From NCBI GenBank assembly GCA_029931535.1, contig JAQPZY010001675.1, positions 8,846,501 through 8,910,500 of the forward strand: a stretch of DNA of 64,000 nucleotides. Reading direction: 5' to 3'. This document shows positions 25,640 through 37,817 of this stretch, piece by piece. Within the stretch, counting starts at the first letter, position 1, and every line of letters starts with the position of its first letter. Made by a program: the position numbers and the translations under genes. This DNA is from Margaritifera margaritifera (Eukaryota; Mollusca; Bivalvia; Unionida; Margaritiferidae). The notes below the pieces were generated by a model. It had not been told where the DNA came from, searched no databases, and saw only the letters and a list, made by a program, of their open reading frames with translations.

Positions 25640-27215
25640 TCCTATATTTCTGGAATTATCTGACACGTCATATGATACAGACTGTATGACGTATTTCTAG
25701 ATTTATCTGAAATATCTTGTGATACAGACTGTATGACGTATTTCTAGATTTATCTGAAATATCTTATGATACAGACTGTATGACGTATTTCTAGATTTAT
25801 CTGAAATATCTTATGATACAGACTGTATGACGTATTTCTAGATTTATCTGAAATATCTTATGATACAGACTGTATGACGTATTTCTAGATTTATCTGACA
25901 CGTCATATGATACAGACTGTATGACGTATTTCTAGATTTATCTGAAATATCTTGTGATACAGACTGTATGACGTATTTCTAGATTTATCTGAAATATCTT
26001 ATGATACAGACTGTATGACGTATTTCTAGATTTATCCTAAATATCTTATGATACAGACTGTATGACGTATTTCTAGATTTATCTGAAATATCTTATGATA
26101 CAGACTGTATGACGTATTTCTAGATTTATCTGAAATATCTTGTGATACAGACTGTATGACGTATTTCTAGATTTATCTGAAATATCTTGTGATACAGACT
26201 GTATGACGTATTTCTAGATTTATCTGAAATATCTTGTGATACAGACTGTATGACGTATTTCTAGATTTATCTGAAATATCTTGTGATACAGACTGTATGA
26301 CGTATTTCTAGATTTATCTGAAATATCTTGTGATACAGACTGTATGACGTATTTCTAGATTTATCTGAAATATCTTATGATACAGACTGTATGACGTATT
26401 TCTAGATTTATCTGAAATATCTTATGATACAGACTGTATGACGTATTTCTAGATTTATCTGAAATATCTTATGATACAGACTGTATGACGTATTTCTAGA
26501 TTTATCTGAAATATCTTATGATACAGACTGTATGACGTATTTCTAGATTTATCTGAAATATCTTATGATACAGACTGTATGACGTATTTCTAGATTTATC
26601 TGAAATATCTTATGATACAGACTGTATGACGTATTTCTAGATTTATCTGAAATATCTTATGATACAGACTGTATGACGTATTTCTAGATTTATCTGAAAT
26701 ATCTTATGATACAGACTGTATGACGTATTTCTAGATTTATCTGAAATATCTTATGATACAGACTGTATGACGTATTTCTAGATTTATCTGAAATATCTTA
26801 TGATACAGACTGTATGACGTATTTCTAGATTTATCTGAAATATCTTATGATACAGACTGTATGACGTATTTCTAGATTTATCTGAAATATCTTATGATAC
26901 AGACTGTATGACGTATTTCTAGATTTATCTGAAATATCTTATGATATAGACTGTATGACGTATTTCTAGATTTATCTGAAATATCTTGTGATACAGACTG
27001 TATGACGTATTTCTAGATTTATCTGAAATATCTTGTGATACAGACTGTATGACGTATTTCTAGATTTATCTGAAATATCTTGTGATACAGACTGTATGAC
27101 GTATTTCTAGATTTATCTGAAATATCTTGTGATACAGACTGTATGACGTATTTCCAGATTTATCTGATACATCTTATGATACAGATTTAATGATATATTT
27201 CTGGATGTATCTGAC
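25640..27215. repeat. 47-bp minisatellite, about 33 copies, each with a TGACGTA site
   Basis: Unit of 47 bp containing GATACAGACTGTATGACGTA and TTTCTAGATTTATCTGAAAT. Copies fall into three versions at one place: CTTATG, CTTGTG and CGTCATATG. The first ten copies repeat a five-unit order (one CGTCATATG, one CTTGTG, three CTTATG), showing a block duplication. Later copies run in blocks of one type. The two edge copies are diverged, as expected for an array that grows in the middle. Confidence 0.97.
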
Positions 27216-30200
27216 AAGCTGTTTCATCTAGAAAAAAATACTTTCACTTCTGCCGAGTTTCAAACTACAGACCGTTCGATATATATTTCTATGCTTTACG
27301 TCTACGACACGCGGCTGTGTTTACTGTGCAACATTTGTATACCTATAAATTCCTGTACTCCAGTCCGACAGCGATGGTAATTTTTCATCTGTTTTCGTAT
27401 TTCTCAGATCCATATATGAGTGTGTTAGTGTGCAAATATTATACAGCGCAAGTAATTTTAGACTAGTGTACATTTTGTCAGTAGTAGAACTTGTATATCT
27501 CAAAATTTCTCGATGCATTTATTTATTGTACTTTATTTTAACAAATTTCGCTATGTGTCAGCACTGTTAAAATGTACACTACTAACGTCACAAAACTGCT
27601 CGCTTCAGAGCAGCTGGAACCGGCTTAATTTTGTAAGAATAACGAAACTGTATGACCTAGCTTGGAGTCTAGACTGGTTAGTGGGTCATTGGAATAAACG
27701 TTATGCTTTTGTTGATGGACAGCCGAAAAGTCAATTTCATCTCAAAAATAAATTAGAAGATAGCAACTACAATACTTGTAATGTTTGTTGCTGGTTTTTT
27801 AATTTTTTTTTTTTTTTTGTTGTTGTTGTTGTTGCTGTTTTTGTGTTTTTTCTTCACTCTTCTATTTCATCAAAAATATTCAGTATTATCTGCTGACGCA
27901 ACGACAGCTAACTTATGCAATGTTTAAAAAAGACCCCCTTGGAGCAACGAACCAAATTTCACTTAAGCTGTAGTGGATATAGTATTTTTAATATATTCCC
28001 CTTGCCTTTTTTAAGGGTTAGTGATGAGAGCTCACATTATAAATATATGAAAATTCTAGAATTTTCAAGACCAAATGAAAGCGGTATTTACAAAAATAAT
28101 AATTCACTACCTATTCTTAGAGGAGATTTTGTTTCTTTCTTTTTATTTTTCTCCAACCTCTTTCATTTAGAAAAAAAATCAACCTGAATATCAAGGACTA
28201 TACGAGCAAAAATATGTACAACTTAAAAGTTCCTCCTGCACGAAACTTTGGAAGAAAATTACTTTCATGCGACAATTTAAAGTTCTTCCTGCATGCAGCG
28301 TAAGAAGGAAGTCACTTTCATGATAAAGCTCTTTCTTTCTTCTTCTTCTTGTTGAGTTTACATAATTATTGTGGTTTGCCCATGAAAATTCAGGATCTCT
28401 TTCGCCTTTCGTAATACTGGGTCGAGACGTGATTTGCGTGGTGTCTATATTGTTTATAGCAAAGAAAGCAAGCATTATGTAAGGCAAAGATATTACTCAC
28501 TAAAGTAAATAAAATGTTTGCAATCGTGTGTTGTTGTTGTTGTTGTTGTTTTGTTTTTTTTTGTTTTTTCTTCTAAAAAATGAAGTGGAATGCAGTAATG
28601 TTTCCTCTCACAACCACCAATACGAGGCCATTAATGCACATTCGATAGTATGACGTATAATCGTATACTCGGAAAAAGTGAGTAAAAACATCTTTATTCG
28701 TGATTGGTTATTTGAGGGGGTGGGGTGGCGTGGTTGGTGGGTGCGTGGTTACAATGTAGAGGTGAGACGCAATGTGCTGTAATTTAATTCTCTCTATCAA
28801 AAGATGTACGACAGAAACTACACGCTAATTAAGGGAGGCGATTTAAGATTCAACCCCTGCCTATAACGTTTAGTTCCCTTGATAACTGCGATAACAATAA
28901 AGCTTCAGAGCAGTGTGTCACGCGTCGGAAAAAGGAAAAAAATAACGTCAGGGAAATAAAAATACATAGCATCCGGTGGAAAAACGCACTAGCAGTCGAA
29001 GATTTGAAAGCTACAAAAACTTGTATAACTGAGTTTAGGTAAGTAGCACGCAGAACCCACAAATGAATGCACTTTGGGTATTTATTGTCGTGTATATCTA
29101 CATATTCACGGTTTTCTCAAATATTCGAGAACAGTTGGTATGGTCAGTCGAAAATTCTATGTCCTGGCACCCAGTAGTTTGATGCTTTCGCAAAAGAAAC
29201 AAATTTCAGGGTTTATTGCAACATGAAAGTGAAACGAAGAAAGTAAAACGCTCAATACACAATAATGTTTTGCACTGATGTATTTTGATAAGAAACATAT
29301 AAATATTTGGAACAAAAAGAAACGCAGGCGAAAAAGAAACTACGTAACGCAAGAGTGGGGAGAAATATTCATCATTTGTTTTCAAAAGAGAAGATGCAAT
29401 AATCAGCTGGCATTACGATCTGAACCAACTGAATCATTTTTTTTAATTGACGAAATTAAATAATAAATCAATAAACAAGAGACCAAAGGGCATATATCTA
29501 CGACACAGGAATAATAAAATCAATACACAAGAGACCAAAGAACAGCCAGTATTAATTGTAAGAATTCGAATATTGTTTGGTGAGCCGGCGAGTCTTCCTA
29601 TGTATGGCCACCGGTCTTGAAATTTTCAGTATTTTAAATGGGAGAAGAAATGACAGCTGTGTTAGCACAGAAAAAAATATAAAGGACTCGGAGGAGGTTC
29701 TACATGAAAGAGGAAAAGCACAATGATTCATGGAGATATGTATCAGAACCGATTGCCTCTGTAAATAAAGAAACTTTAAACCTTTTAAAAATTCTTAAAA
29801 AATGATTTAGTGGCATAGCAAGTTCCCAAAAGACTCTCGCGTGGTTCAAGACACCATCGGAGTCCAAACTATCCATAGTTAGACAATGGCAAATTAAATT
29901 TGTTCTGTGATGTCTTGGACTGTATAACATCGATTGGAATTTATGTATATCAGCTGTTATGTCAAATGTGGACTACATAGGTCTTAACACTGAATATCTT
30001 GTTTTCCTAATTATGATAAACAACACAAATACTTTGGTTTTGATGATTTTACTCTACGGCTGTTCTGAAGAAAAGAAAATAGCATAAAGGTGCAATAAAG
30101 TTCACTTCATGGTTTTATTGAGACTAATTTTAAAAAAAATTAAAGATGCGAGAGAAGCCCGATATAGGCAGTAGTTTTGGACTTTGTAAATTTATTGCAA

Positions 30201-30875
30201 ATGGGGTCCAAGTATATTTTTATATGGCTGTAAGACTACCATGTAAGAATCGAAAGATAATACCCAAAATGCAGGTATTCTGTCTGTCTTTGCTTTTGAA
30301 GACGGAACAAAAATAAGACTCTCTTATCATGCTTAGCCTCAATCAACCAAGATAGTCAACGCTAAAAGAAGTTGAAAGAGAATTGCAATCCATAGTTCTC
30401 AAGCAGAGGACGCGGCTATTGGCAATTATGAGACAGAGTGCTAAAGTTAGTAAAAGTTCAATCCAAATCACATAGGACTTCGAGTTTTGAAATACAGAGA
30501 TCTTACAAGAGTGCTCATTTTAAATTAAATATTTTCCATATTTTGCGAACGTTGGCGAGCTAATGATGAAACTATTCAATAAATCTCATAAATTTACAAC
30601 AAAATGTAGGATTCTATTTATCACATGACGAAACAGACTGATTTTATTGGACGAAACCGTAGAATTTGTGCAGTGAAATGGATTTGAAATGCATTCGGAT
30701 GCCTTGCTTACTGCCCCTTTGTCTTGCATGACATCGTGATTTATCACGTAACGGGGTGTTATTATACATAGTATATAATTAATGGCCTTATTTTAGGATA
30801 TGTAAGGAATTGTCTACCTGGAGCATACATGTATGTCATGTTATCCGATGGCTCCGCTGAGGTTAACATGATATA
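27216..30875. other. No gene recognised
   Basis: AT-rich with T-rich and GTT-rich runs (27799-27838, 28528-28560), a G-rich patch at 28715-28750, and a short direct repeat of ACAAGAGACCAAAG (29475 and 29530). A 127-codon frame at 27513-27896 ends in a poly-T-derived Phe/Val run and is not supported. Confidence 0.5.
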
Positions 30876-30885
30876 TGCGTTTGCA

Positions 30886-31185
30886 TACCCGCCAGATCAC
30901 GACGTGTCAATCGAAAACACAATTTTTTACTCCCAACCCCACCACTCACCACTCGACACGGCAATTTTCTAAAAACACGGTTTTCAGTATATCTTATAAA
31001 CAATATAAAAAAAGAAACACTTTCTTTACACCACAATATGTGTCCGTAACTTGTATAAACAGTAAACAGTCGCATAGCTTCATGCTTGATGATATCGCCC
31101 TTGGGCAGTTTATGCTGTTAATTATCATTGAGGCGATTACATGGTAAAGGCGGTCAGGGATAAACAACCTCCAATCAACAGATTA
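30886..31185 (+). mobile_element. Left-end copy of a hAT-related element
   Basis: About 300 bp that align by eye with the first 330 bp of the hAT element at 34359, in the same orientation: CATACCCGCCAGATCACGAC, then AAACAGTAAACAGTCG, CATAGCTTCATGCTT, and ACAGATTACTTAA with ACTGCCAATAGCTAAG. No transposase remains and no matching right end is seen, so it is a 3'-truncated or solo end. This copy keeps about 12 CpG where the other keeps about 5. Confidence 0.75.
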
Positions 31186-32239
31186 CTTAAATGACTGCCA
31201 ATAGCTAAGGTGATGGACCATTTTTCGGGGTGGATGTGAGGGTGGGGGTGGGGTGGGGTGGAAGTTTCTTTCTAACCAGATTTTTTTTCTTTTCTTTTAT
31301 CTCAAGATACTTTTTTTTCAGCTGAAATAATTGATAGAACAAGTGCTTGTCTTGTACTACTCAGAGCATGTATATTTATTTCAAGCTATTTGGTGTCCGA
31401 ATTTTTTTTTCAAAACAACCTCAGGCCCCTCTCTCAAAACCTCCCCCGTCCCGAAAATTAAATTGGGGTGGGGGTGCACCCGACGCAAGCTTGATACTAA
31501 AATGGGTATAAACCACGAAAGTATTTTGTTCGGAGTGAACCTAGCGCGTTTTAAACCCTTCTAATACATGGCTCCTTACATAAATACAGAACAAAAGACA
31601 AAGTTTTGTAACTCGAGAAATTGCAGTTTCACACCTAGCCCTCGATTTCTTAACCGTTTTCACATTTACAGAGACACATTTCAATAATCTAGGTGTCATT
31701 TTAATGTGGAGAGGTTTTGGTTTTCAAAGAGCTATCGCACATTTGTATAACTTAGACACGTGGGAAGTTATGAGCCAGAAAATGTCAAAATTGTGCGATT
31801 TTTCGTCGGGTCAAACAGTGTTATGTTAGCCACAGGAAACCGGTATTTTATACAAAAACTGTCACTAAAAGGCGCACAGGGGCATGTTGAAACCCCTCTT
31901 GCAGTACAGAAGGGCACGTTGAGGCCCCTCTTGCAGTACCATATAATGTTTTTTCATTAAAGTAAATGTATGTATATAGAAGGAGGAGTTGTTAAAGTGC
32001 CCATGTGGAAAGAAGTTGACAAATGATGGCAAATAAAACCAGCAGGAGAAAGGGAGATGAAAGATAAAAAAGACAGTATTCATTCAGCTATATTTATTTA
32101 TAAAGACTATGAAATATGAAATATTAAAGCTTGAACAGGGTATATCCTTTAAGCATTTTTCGCAAGGTTTCAAACTTTATCTGGGTACAATTTTGTCATT
32201 TTACAGTACAAATTACATAGATTCACAAAGTTAAAGTGG

Positions 32240-32241
<2 letters not shown>
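31186..32241. other. No gene recognised; G-rich run and small duplication
   Basis: 31217-31261 is a G-rich run with at least four GGGG tracts (GGGTGGGGGTGGGGTGGGG), able in principle to form a G-quadruplex on the plus strand. 31871-31938 has two copies of a ~36-bp unit ending CCCCTCTTGCAGTAC. Small frames here are not recognised. Confidence 0.5.

Positions 32242-32318
<77 letters not shown>
32242..32318. repeat. (TA)n microsatellite
   Basis: About 77 bp of TA. Confidence 0.98.
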
Positions 32319-32324
<6 letters not shown>

Positions 32325-32329
32325 ATAGA

Positions 32330-33770
32330 GTTACCAGTTTTTCAATGATGGGTGGATTGCCAAAGTTCACAGGGCCTTAAACATTAGAATGGAAAATCAG
32401 GGGCTTCACCATTTCTAAATGATCATATGGACTGCTGGAAATTAAATCCATTCAAGGTCTCAGTAGTATAAAGCTACATGCCAAATTTGGTTGAAATCCA
32501 ACAATCGTTGGTGAAGTAACACAGCAAAAACCAAAGTCAGTATGATGGTCCATCAGGGGACATAACACCTGTGTATTATGCCATGGAAAGATAGACATCA
32601 GACTAATTACAAGTCTTGTCAGTATAATGTTCCATAACAAATTTGGTTGAAACCCTGCAACCTTCGTAAAGATATGCATAGGGTCACTACAATTTTCTTG
32701 GCAGGGCCTTAAACAGGAGGATGGAAAATCAGGGGCCACACATTTTCTAAATGATCATGTGGAATGCTGAAAATTAAATTAATTCAAGGTCTCGGTGGAA
32801 ACCCAAAAATACTTGGTGAAGTGATGCTGCTGAAACCAAAGTCATGAGGATGAGCAATCAGGGGGCATGACTCCTGTGAATTATGTCATAGAATGCTATA
32901 CATAATACTCATTCAAGGTCTTATCAATATAGAGATCAATAATAAATTTGGTTGAAATCCAAGAAACCTTAGTAAAGTTATGCTGCACAAACTGAATTCA
33001 GGAGGTCAGACACACAGAGAGCATAACTCTTGTAAATTATGTCATGGAATGCTGGACATCAACATCATTCAAGTACTCATGAATATAATGCCCCATATCA
33101 AATTTGGTTGAAATCCAACAAACCTTAGTAAAGAGATGCTGCAGAAACCAGTCAGGAGGATAGGCAATCAATGGGGCATAACTCCTGTACATTACATAGT
33201 GGAATGCTGGAAGCTGAAGTCATGCAAAGTCTCATCAATATAGAGCTTCATAAGCAAATTTGGTTGAAATCCAATATACCTTGTTAAAGTTATGCTGTGG
33301 GAAACAGTCAGGAAGATGGGATCAGGGATCATAAGTCCTGTAAATGATGATGTGGAATGCTGGAAATCAAAATCATTCAAGGTCTCCTCACTAAAAAGCT
33401 GCATAATAAAATTGGTTAAAATCCATCAAACCTTAGTAAAGCTATGCTGTGGAAATCAAAGTCAGAAACACAGGCAATCAGGGGTCATAACTCCTGTAAA
33501 TGATGCCATGGAATGGTCAAAACTGAACTCATTCAAAGTCTCATTAATAGACAGCTGCATGCCAAATTTGGTTGAAGTCAGATCCTGGAAAGTTATGCTG
33601 TGGAAATGAAATTTAGGAGGACAGGCAATCAGGGGCCATACCTTCTATAAATGATGTCAGAGAAGGCTGGAAATCCAACTCTTTTGAGATGTCGTTAATA
33701 TAAAGCTACAGATGAAATTATGGATAAAATCAAACAATTCCAAGAAAAGATATTTACAGAAATAAAATTT
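32330..33770. repeat. Diverged tandem satellite, ~154-bp unit, about 9 copies
   Basis: The landmark AAATTTGGTTGAAATCCAA recurs near 32483, 32639, 32944, 33100, 33256 and 33564, with weaker versions near 32790, 33406 and 33711, giving steps of about 152-156 bp. Each unit also has AATCAGGGGCATAACTCCTG and GGAATGCTGGAAAT. Copies are clearly diverged and almost free of CpG. Short frames across it are incidental. Confidence 0.92.
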
Positions 33771-33885
33771 TGACAGATGGATCGACTGATAAACATATGA
33801 AAAAACTGACAATATGATTACTGTTATGCTTTGCAGACTTTGTCAAGCAGGACACTAATAAAACACATTTATTACTTACAGTCAT

Positions 33886-34019
33886 CATGCCTTTTGTATA
33901 CTGATGGCATCATTTTGACACAGATTATCATGCCTTTTGCATACTGATGGCAGCATTTTGACCCAGATTATCATGCCTTTTGCATACTGATAGCAGCATT
34001 TTGACCCAGATTATCATGA
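33886..34019. repeat. 43-bp tandem repeat, 3 copies
   Basis: Three copies of a unit with CATGCCTTTTGCATACTGAT and CAGCATTTTGACCCAGATTA. Confidence 0.95.
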
Positions 34020-34135
34020 CATGAAATCAAAGCTACATGTTTTTATAATTATTTGTTTTTGCATTTAATGTTAACATAGAAGCTTTGGCTATATGATATA
34101 ATATAGGGGATAACTCTAAGTCTGCTTGTTTATAG

Positions 34136-34332
34136 TACAACACTCCCTCACTATAATGCCCTCCATTATAACATGGTTCTTGTTATAAGGCAAGTATAGT
34201 TATGCATCCCATTTCATTATATAGCGGTGAAATTATATGCATCATGTTTCATTATAAGGTGGTTTCACTATATGTTTGTATACTCTATGGTTCCTATGGA
34301 CAGAATTATAATGAGGAAGTTCTATACTTGTA
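34136..34332. mobile_element. MITE-like palindromic segment
   Basis: The left end (AACACTCCCTCACTATAATG) and the reverse complement of the right end (AGAACTTCCTCATTATAATT) match imperfectly, and the interior is made of TTATAAGGC and CATTATAA blocks. A related segment seems to lie at 46262-46350 in the opposite orientation. No coding potential. Confidence 0.4.
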
Positions 34333-35049
34333 AATAATACACACAGAGATAGATACATACCTGCCAGATCATGGCGTATCACATGAAAAAAAATATAAAT
34401 TTTACTCCCAAAGCTCCCGGCACAGTTGTGTTAATAAAAACACAATTTCCAATTCTTATTAAAAAAAATAAAACTGAGAGACACCTTTCTTGACACTGTG
34501 ATCGATAACATATATAAACAGTAAACAGTCGTGATTTGCATAGCTTCATACTTAATGCTCATGGAATATTATCACTTCTGGGCAATTTATAAGGGTAATT
34601 GTCATAGAGGCAATTAAAAGGTAAAGATGGTCGAAGAGAAACAACCACCACTCCACAGATTACTTAATTGACTGACAATAGCTAAGTTGATTTTGTGTTT
34701 GCTACTCCTATGAGCACTGCTGTGAGAAAGCCCCATTAGTCTAATTTGCATAGGTAAAGTACACAAAGTGAAAAAACCAAATTCATTTGAATTTAGGTAA
34801 ATTAGAAATACTTGTTTAAGAAATAAATGTTATTACACTTTGTTGCCTTGAAAGAGACTGTTAAAGCCATCTTTATTAAAAATGATTGGCTAGTTTATAA
34901 TCAGTGGTAACATTTCTATGAAGGCCAGATTTTACTCCATAGATAAAATGCAAAACAGGATTATTTTGGTAGCTGTGATACTGTGAATACCATAACAACA
35001 TTAGACATTCTGGAGTATAGATATCCACTGACATAGTAACACACCCTGC

Positions 35050-35235
35050 ATCGGATCAGATGTGGAAAGATCATTTTCAAGGCTCAAAAGTATTCAACAA
35101 GAACTATCGGGTAGTTTGAACAACAGTACCATCAAGTGTTAAACGAGTGCAAAGATGAACACTGATGACACTTGCATCACTTACAAACCCTCCAATAAAC
35201 TATTTAGAGCAGCAAAGTCAGCAACTACATGTTAA
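35050..35235 (+). pseudogene. hAT transposase C-terminal dimerisation region (hATC) relic
   Basis: The plus strand reads SDVERSFSRLKSIQQELSG, then NNSTIKC, a stop, then SAKMN and FRAAKSA before the final stop. (S/N).(S/D)VERSFS.LK is the signature of the hATC dimerisation domain at the C-terminus of hAT transposases. The zinc finger (BED) and RNase H-like catalytic core are not recognisable upstream, so this copy is defective. Confidence 0.78.
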
Positions 35236-35286
35236 TACAGTATGCCACTGTCCAATGGATTTTGAGACAGAAACTTTGTGTTTTGT

Positions 35287-35292
35287 TTTATT
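35287..35292 (-). promoter_or_regulatory. Candidate poly(A) signal for the transglutaminase gene
   Basis: AATAAA on the minus strand (TTTATT on the plus strand) about 410 bp past the stop codon. It is the first canonical signal I see downstream and lies inside the hAT element. A weaker AATAAG is near 35505-35520. Use of either is inferred. Confidence 0.35.
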
Positions 35293-35698
35293 TAATGTCT
35301 GTTTGGTTGCGATTATTTGAGGATGTGCACATATGTGTGTGTGTGTGTTGATGATATATGATAATGCTGTGTCTAGCAACTATTTTTTGTTTGGAAGTAT
35401 ACTAAATGCAAACATATTATTTATATTCTGCATTAAAACTTGAATTTCCAGTCATTTTGTATGGGATCATATGTCTAGATAATGTATTCTCAATTGTACA
35501 ATGTCGCTTATTAGGGTCATACACACCAGGGACCTTAAAACACACTTTTTGAGTCTCAAAAAACCCCCCAATGCTGTCTGAAAGACTGGCAGGTATGTAG
35601 ATACATGATTTACTTTGATACATTGAGTGAAGAACAAACTAAGTGCAAATGATATATATGACTGATGTTGTTTGGTACAATCCTGGACGGTTGCTTCT

Positions 35699-35840
35699 CT
35701 AATTTATGTCAGTAGAGAAATTGCCAGTGATGGCACTCACTTGCTTGCAATTGAAGTATACAGTAAACTGGGCTGACTTTTTGGGCTTGGTTGGTTTCAG
35801 TGAAAATTCAGCAATCACAGTCTGCTTTTGTCCATAATTA
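35699..35840 (-). CDS. Transglutaminase, last coding exon (second C-terminal beta-barrel, end)
   Basis: Terminal exon of the minus-strand transglutaminase. An acceptor (TTTAATTGCAG) at 35841-35851 precedes a 142-bp coding part. The first base completes a split Ser codon from the exon at 41117, then it reads NYGQKQTVIAEFSLKPTK and FTVYFNCKQVSAITGNF and ends at TAG (35699-35701). This is the last pair of strands of the second beta-barrel: the family has a basic/proline bend and then a beta strand with F.(S/C)K.(L/V)..(V/I)(T/K)G. The length fits a normal C-terminus without truncation. Confidence 0.88.
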
Positions 35841-37317
35841 CTGCAATTAAAGTACATAAAAAGTATCTCAGTCACTAAGTCATACCCACAAAATAAATAC
35901 ATATTTATCTAATTTTATCAGTTCAAATCTCTTCTGAATAATAAAGAAATGTAAAACCAGAGTTATTGGCCTTGTACTTGCTCAGGTGTACAGTGCACTG
36001 ACTTCAAACAGTGTATACCAAAATCTGCGATTGCACTAAGTGCCAATAGCAGTCAGGTCCCATATTCTCAACACTTTTTGAGCATGAAACTGAAGCTCAG
36101 GGTAAAAACCCCATAATCAGATATGATAATTGGAGTACATATATGTCACTGAAATTTAGCAGTCAATGAGAGACCAAAGTTAAGAAAATCCCACAAGTTT
36201 CATGATTCTAACTTTATTATAATTAAACTTACAAATTGTCAAAACTTTCAGACTTTGAGCTTGAAATTGAGTTTCTTGCTCAAATGTTTTGAAAATAAGA
36301 GTCCAGCCCCATATTCTTGAAACTTTATGAGAAGAGGAGTCCAACTCCATATTCTTGAAACTTTATGAGCAAGAAAATCAAGTCTAAGCTTAATATCATA
36401 AAATTAGATACGATACTTAGGGTGTATCTATATCAAGGAAATTCAACAGTCTTGTAGACTGATGCAAGTTAAAAAAAATCTTTAAGTTCTTTTATTTTAG
36501 CTTTATTCTAATTAAAGTTACAGTTTTCAAAGTTTTGGGACTCTGAGCTTGAGTTCTTGCTCAAAACATTTGGAGAATGCAAGGCCTGGAGTCAATTACT
36601 TTCAAATTGAATCAATTATTTACAATTTTTGAAAATTTTGATTATAAATACAATTATAAATTGCTCACTTTTGCACAGAGTAATTGATTACATGATATTA
36701 CTTTTTAGAATGCAATCAATAAGTCTTTGATTATATGATCACATATTTAAAAAAATTCTATCTGTGTATTGCACATTTAAAAGTAATATCTATTTTCTAA
36801 TCAAGGCAAGTGTTTTACATTTAAAGAAAAAACCATGAAAATACTCCAAACAATATGTCTCTTTTTAATATCCTACTCAAATGTCATTAACTTTCATTTA
36901 TATAAAAAATTTCAAATCACAGTTCAAGTTTTAGGTATGTTTTAAAGAAAATGCAATAATTTAGTAACTGGAAAGTAATCTTGATTAAAGTTTTTTAAAA
37001 CTGTCAATGAATAAATTATAATTTCTTGTAATTTAAACAAGAAGCTGGCCATGTTAAGCCTGCACCTGAATTATATTCCAAATCCAAAGAGGGTAGGGTA
37101 AAATGGTATTGAAATAAAGGAAAGTAAAAAACTTCAACATTGAGGTTAATCTTGGGTGTGGATATACATATAGACAGACATGCACATGGAGATCATAATG
37201 ATTGCTGTGTTGAACTTCCACCATGGCAGGCACAACAATTATGTCTCATCAACTAATGATTTGTTATTATTTAAAGAATCAGCAATCAGTTGCAGGTGAT
37301 TACAATTATTGATTCTG
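35841..37317. other. Intron with a local ~270-bp duplication
   Basis: Intron of the transglutaminase gene. At 36180-36360 and 36420-36600 the same succession appears twice: a TTTATT.TAATTAAA block, a TTTCAAA/GACT(C/T)TGAGCTTGA block, TTCTTGCTCAAA, and then CATATTCTTGAAACTTTATG in the first copy region. Very few CpG. No exon seen. Confidence 0.55.
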
Positions 37318-37605
37318 ATTAGCCCATGTCTGGCTGGCAGATAAGTTCTTGCTGTTTGTTATACTTAGCCCATGTCTGGCTGGCCGATAAGTTCTTGCTG
37401 TTTGTTATACTTAGCCCATGTCTGGCTGGCCGATAAGTCCTTGTTTTATTATACTGCCACATAAGTCCTTGTTTTATTATATTGGCAGATAAGTCCTTTT
37501 TTATGCTAGAAGATCAATCCTTGTTTTGTTATATTGGCAGAAAATTCCTTGCTGTTTGTTATACTTACAACAGGTCTGGCTGACAGATATTCGTTATACT
37601 TGTGA
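37318..37605. repeat. 46-bp tandem repeat, about 6 copies, the right ones shrunken
   Basis: Unit with AGCCCATGTCTGGCTGGC and GATAAGTTCTTGCTGTTTGT. The first three copies are nearly identical; later ones are shortened versions that keep AGATAAGTCCTTGTTTT. Confidence 0.88.
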
Positions 37606-37817
37606 TTTAAAAGTAAATTTGCATATATCCTGATTTACCAGTGCATGTGTGATGGCAAATCTGGGTCTACAATGTTCCCAGTTGGGTACACATTATACCA
37701 CAGTAAATTACAAAGTCCCCAAATCAGAAGAACACTGGACATTTTAATCTTCTTAATCAAACCTCCATTTATAATATTCAATTATTTCATTCATTCAGCA
37801 GAGTGATGGAAACAATT

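Larger units (their letters stand above)
34353..35606 (+). mobile_element. hAT-family DNA transposon, internally decayed
   Basis: About 1.25 kb bounded by perfect 13-bp inverted ends, ACATACCTGCCAG at 34353 and CTGGCAGGTATGT ending near 35606. It holds the C-terminal end of a hAT transposase on the plus strand at 35050-35235; the rest of the transposase is missing. Its first ~330 bp are shared with the copy at 30886. It lies about 90 bp beyond the transglutaminase stop codon, in the opposite orientation, so it may form part of that gene's 3' end. Confidence 0.7.

Noticed and set aside
25640..27215. CRISPR-like array
   Set aside because: Repeats are directly adjacent with no unique spacers, and the genome is eukaryotic.
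27513..27896. 127-codon plus-strand frame
   Set aside because: The C-terminal third is poly-T/GTT-derived Phe/Val and the rest matches nothing recognisable.
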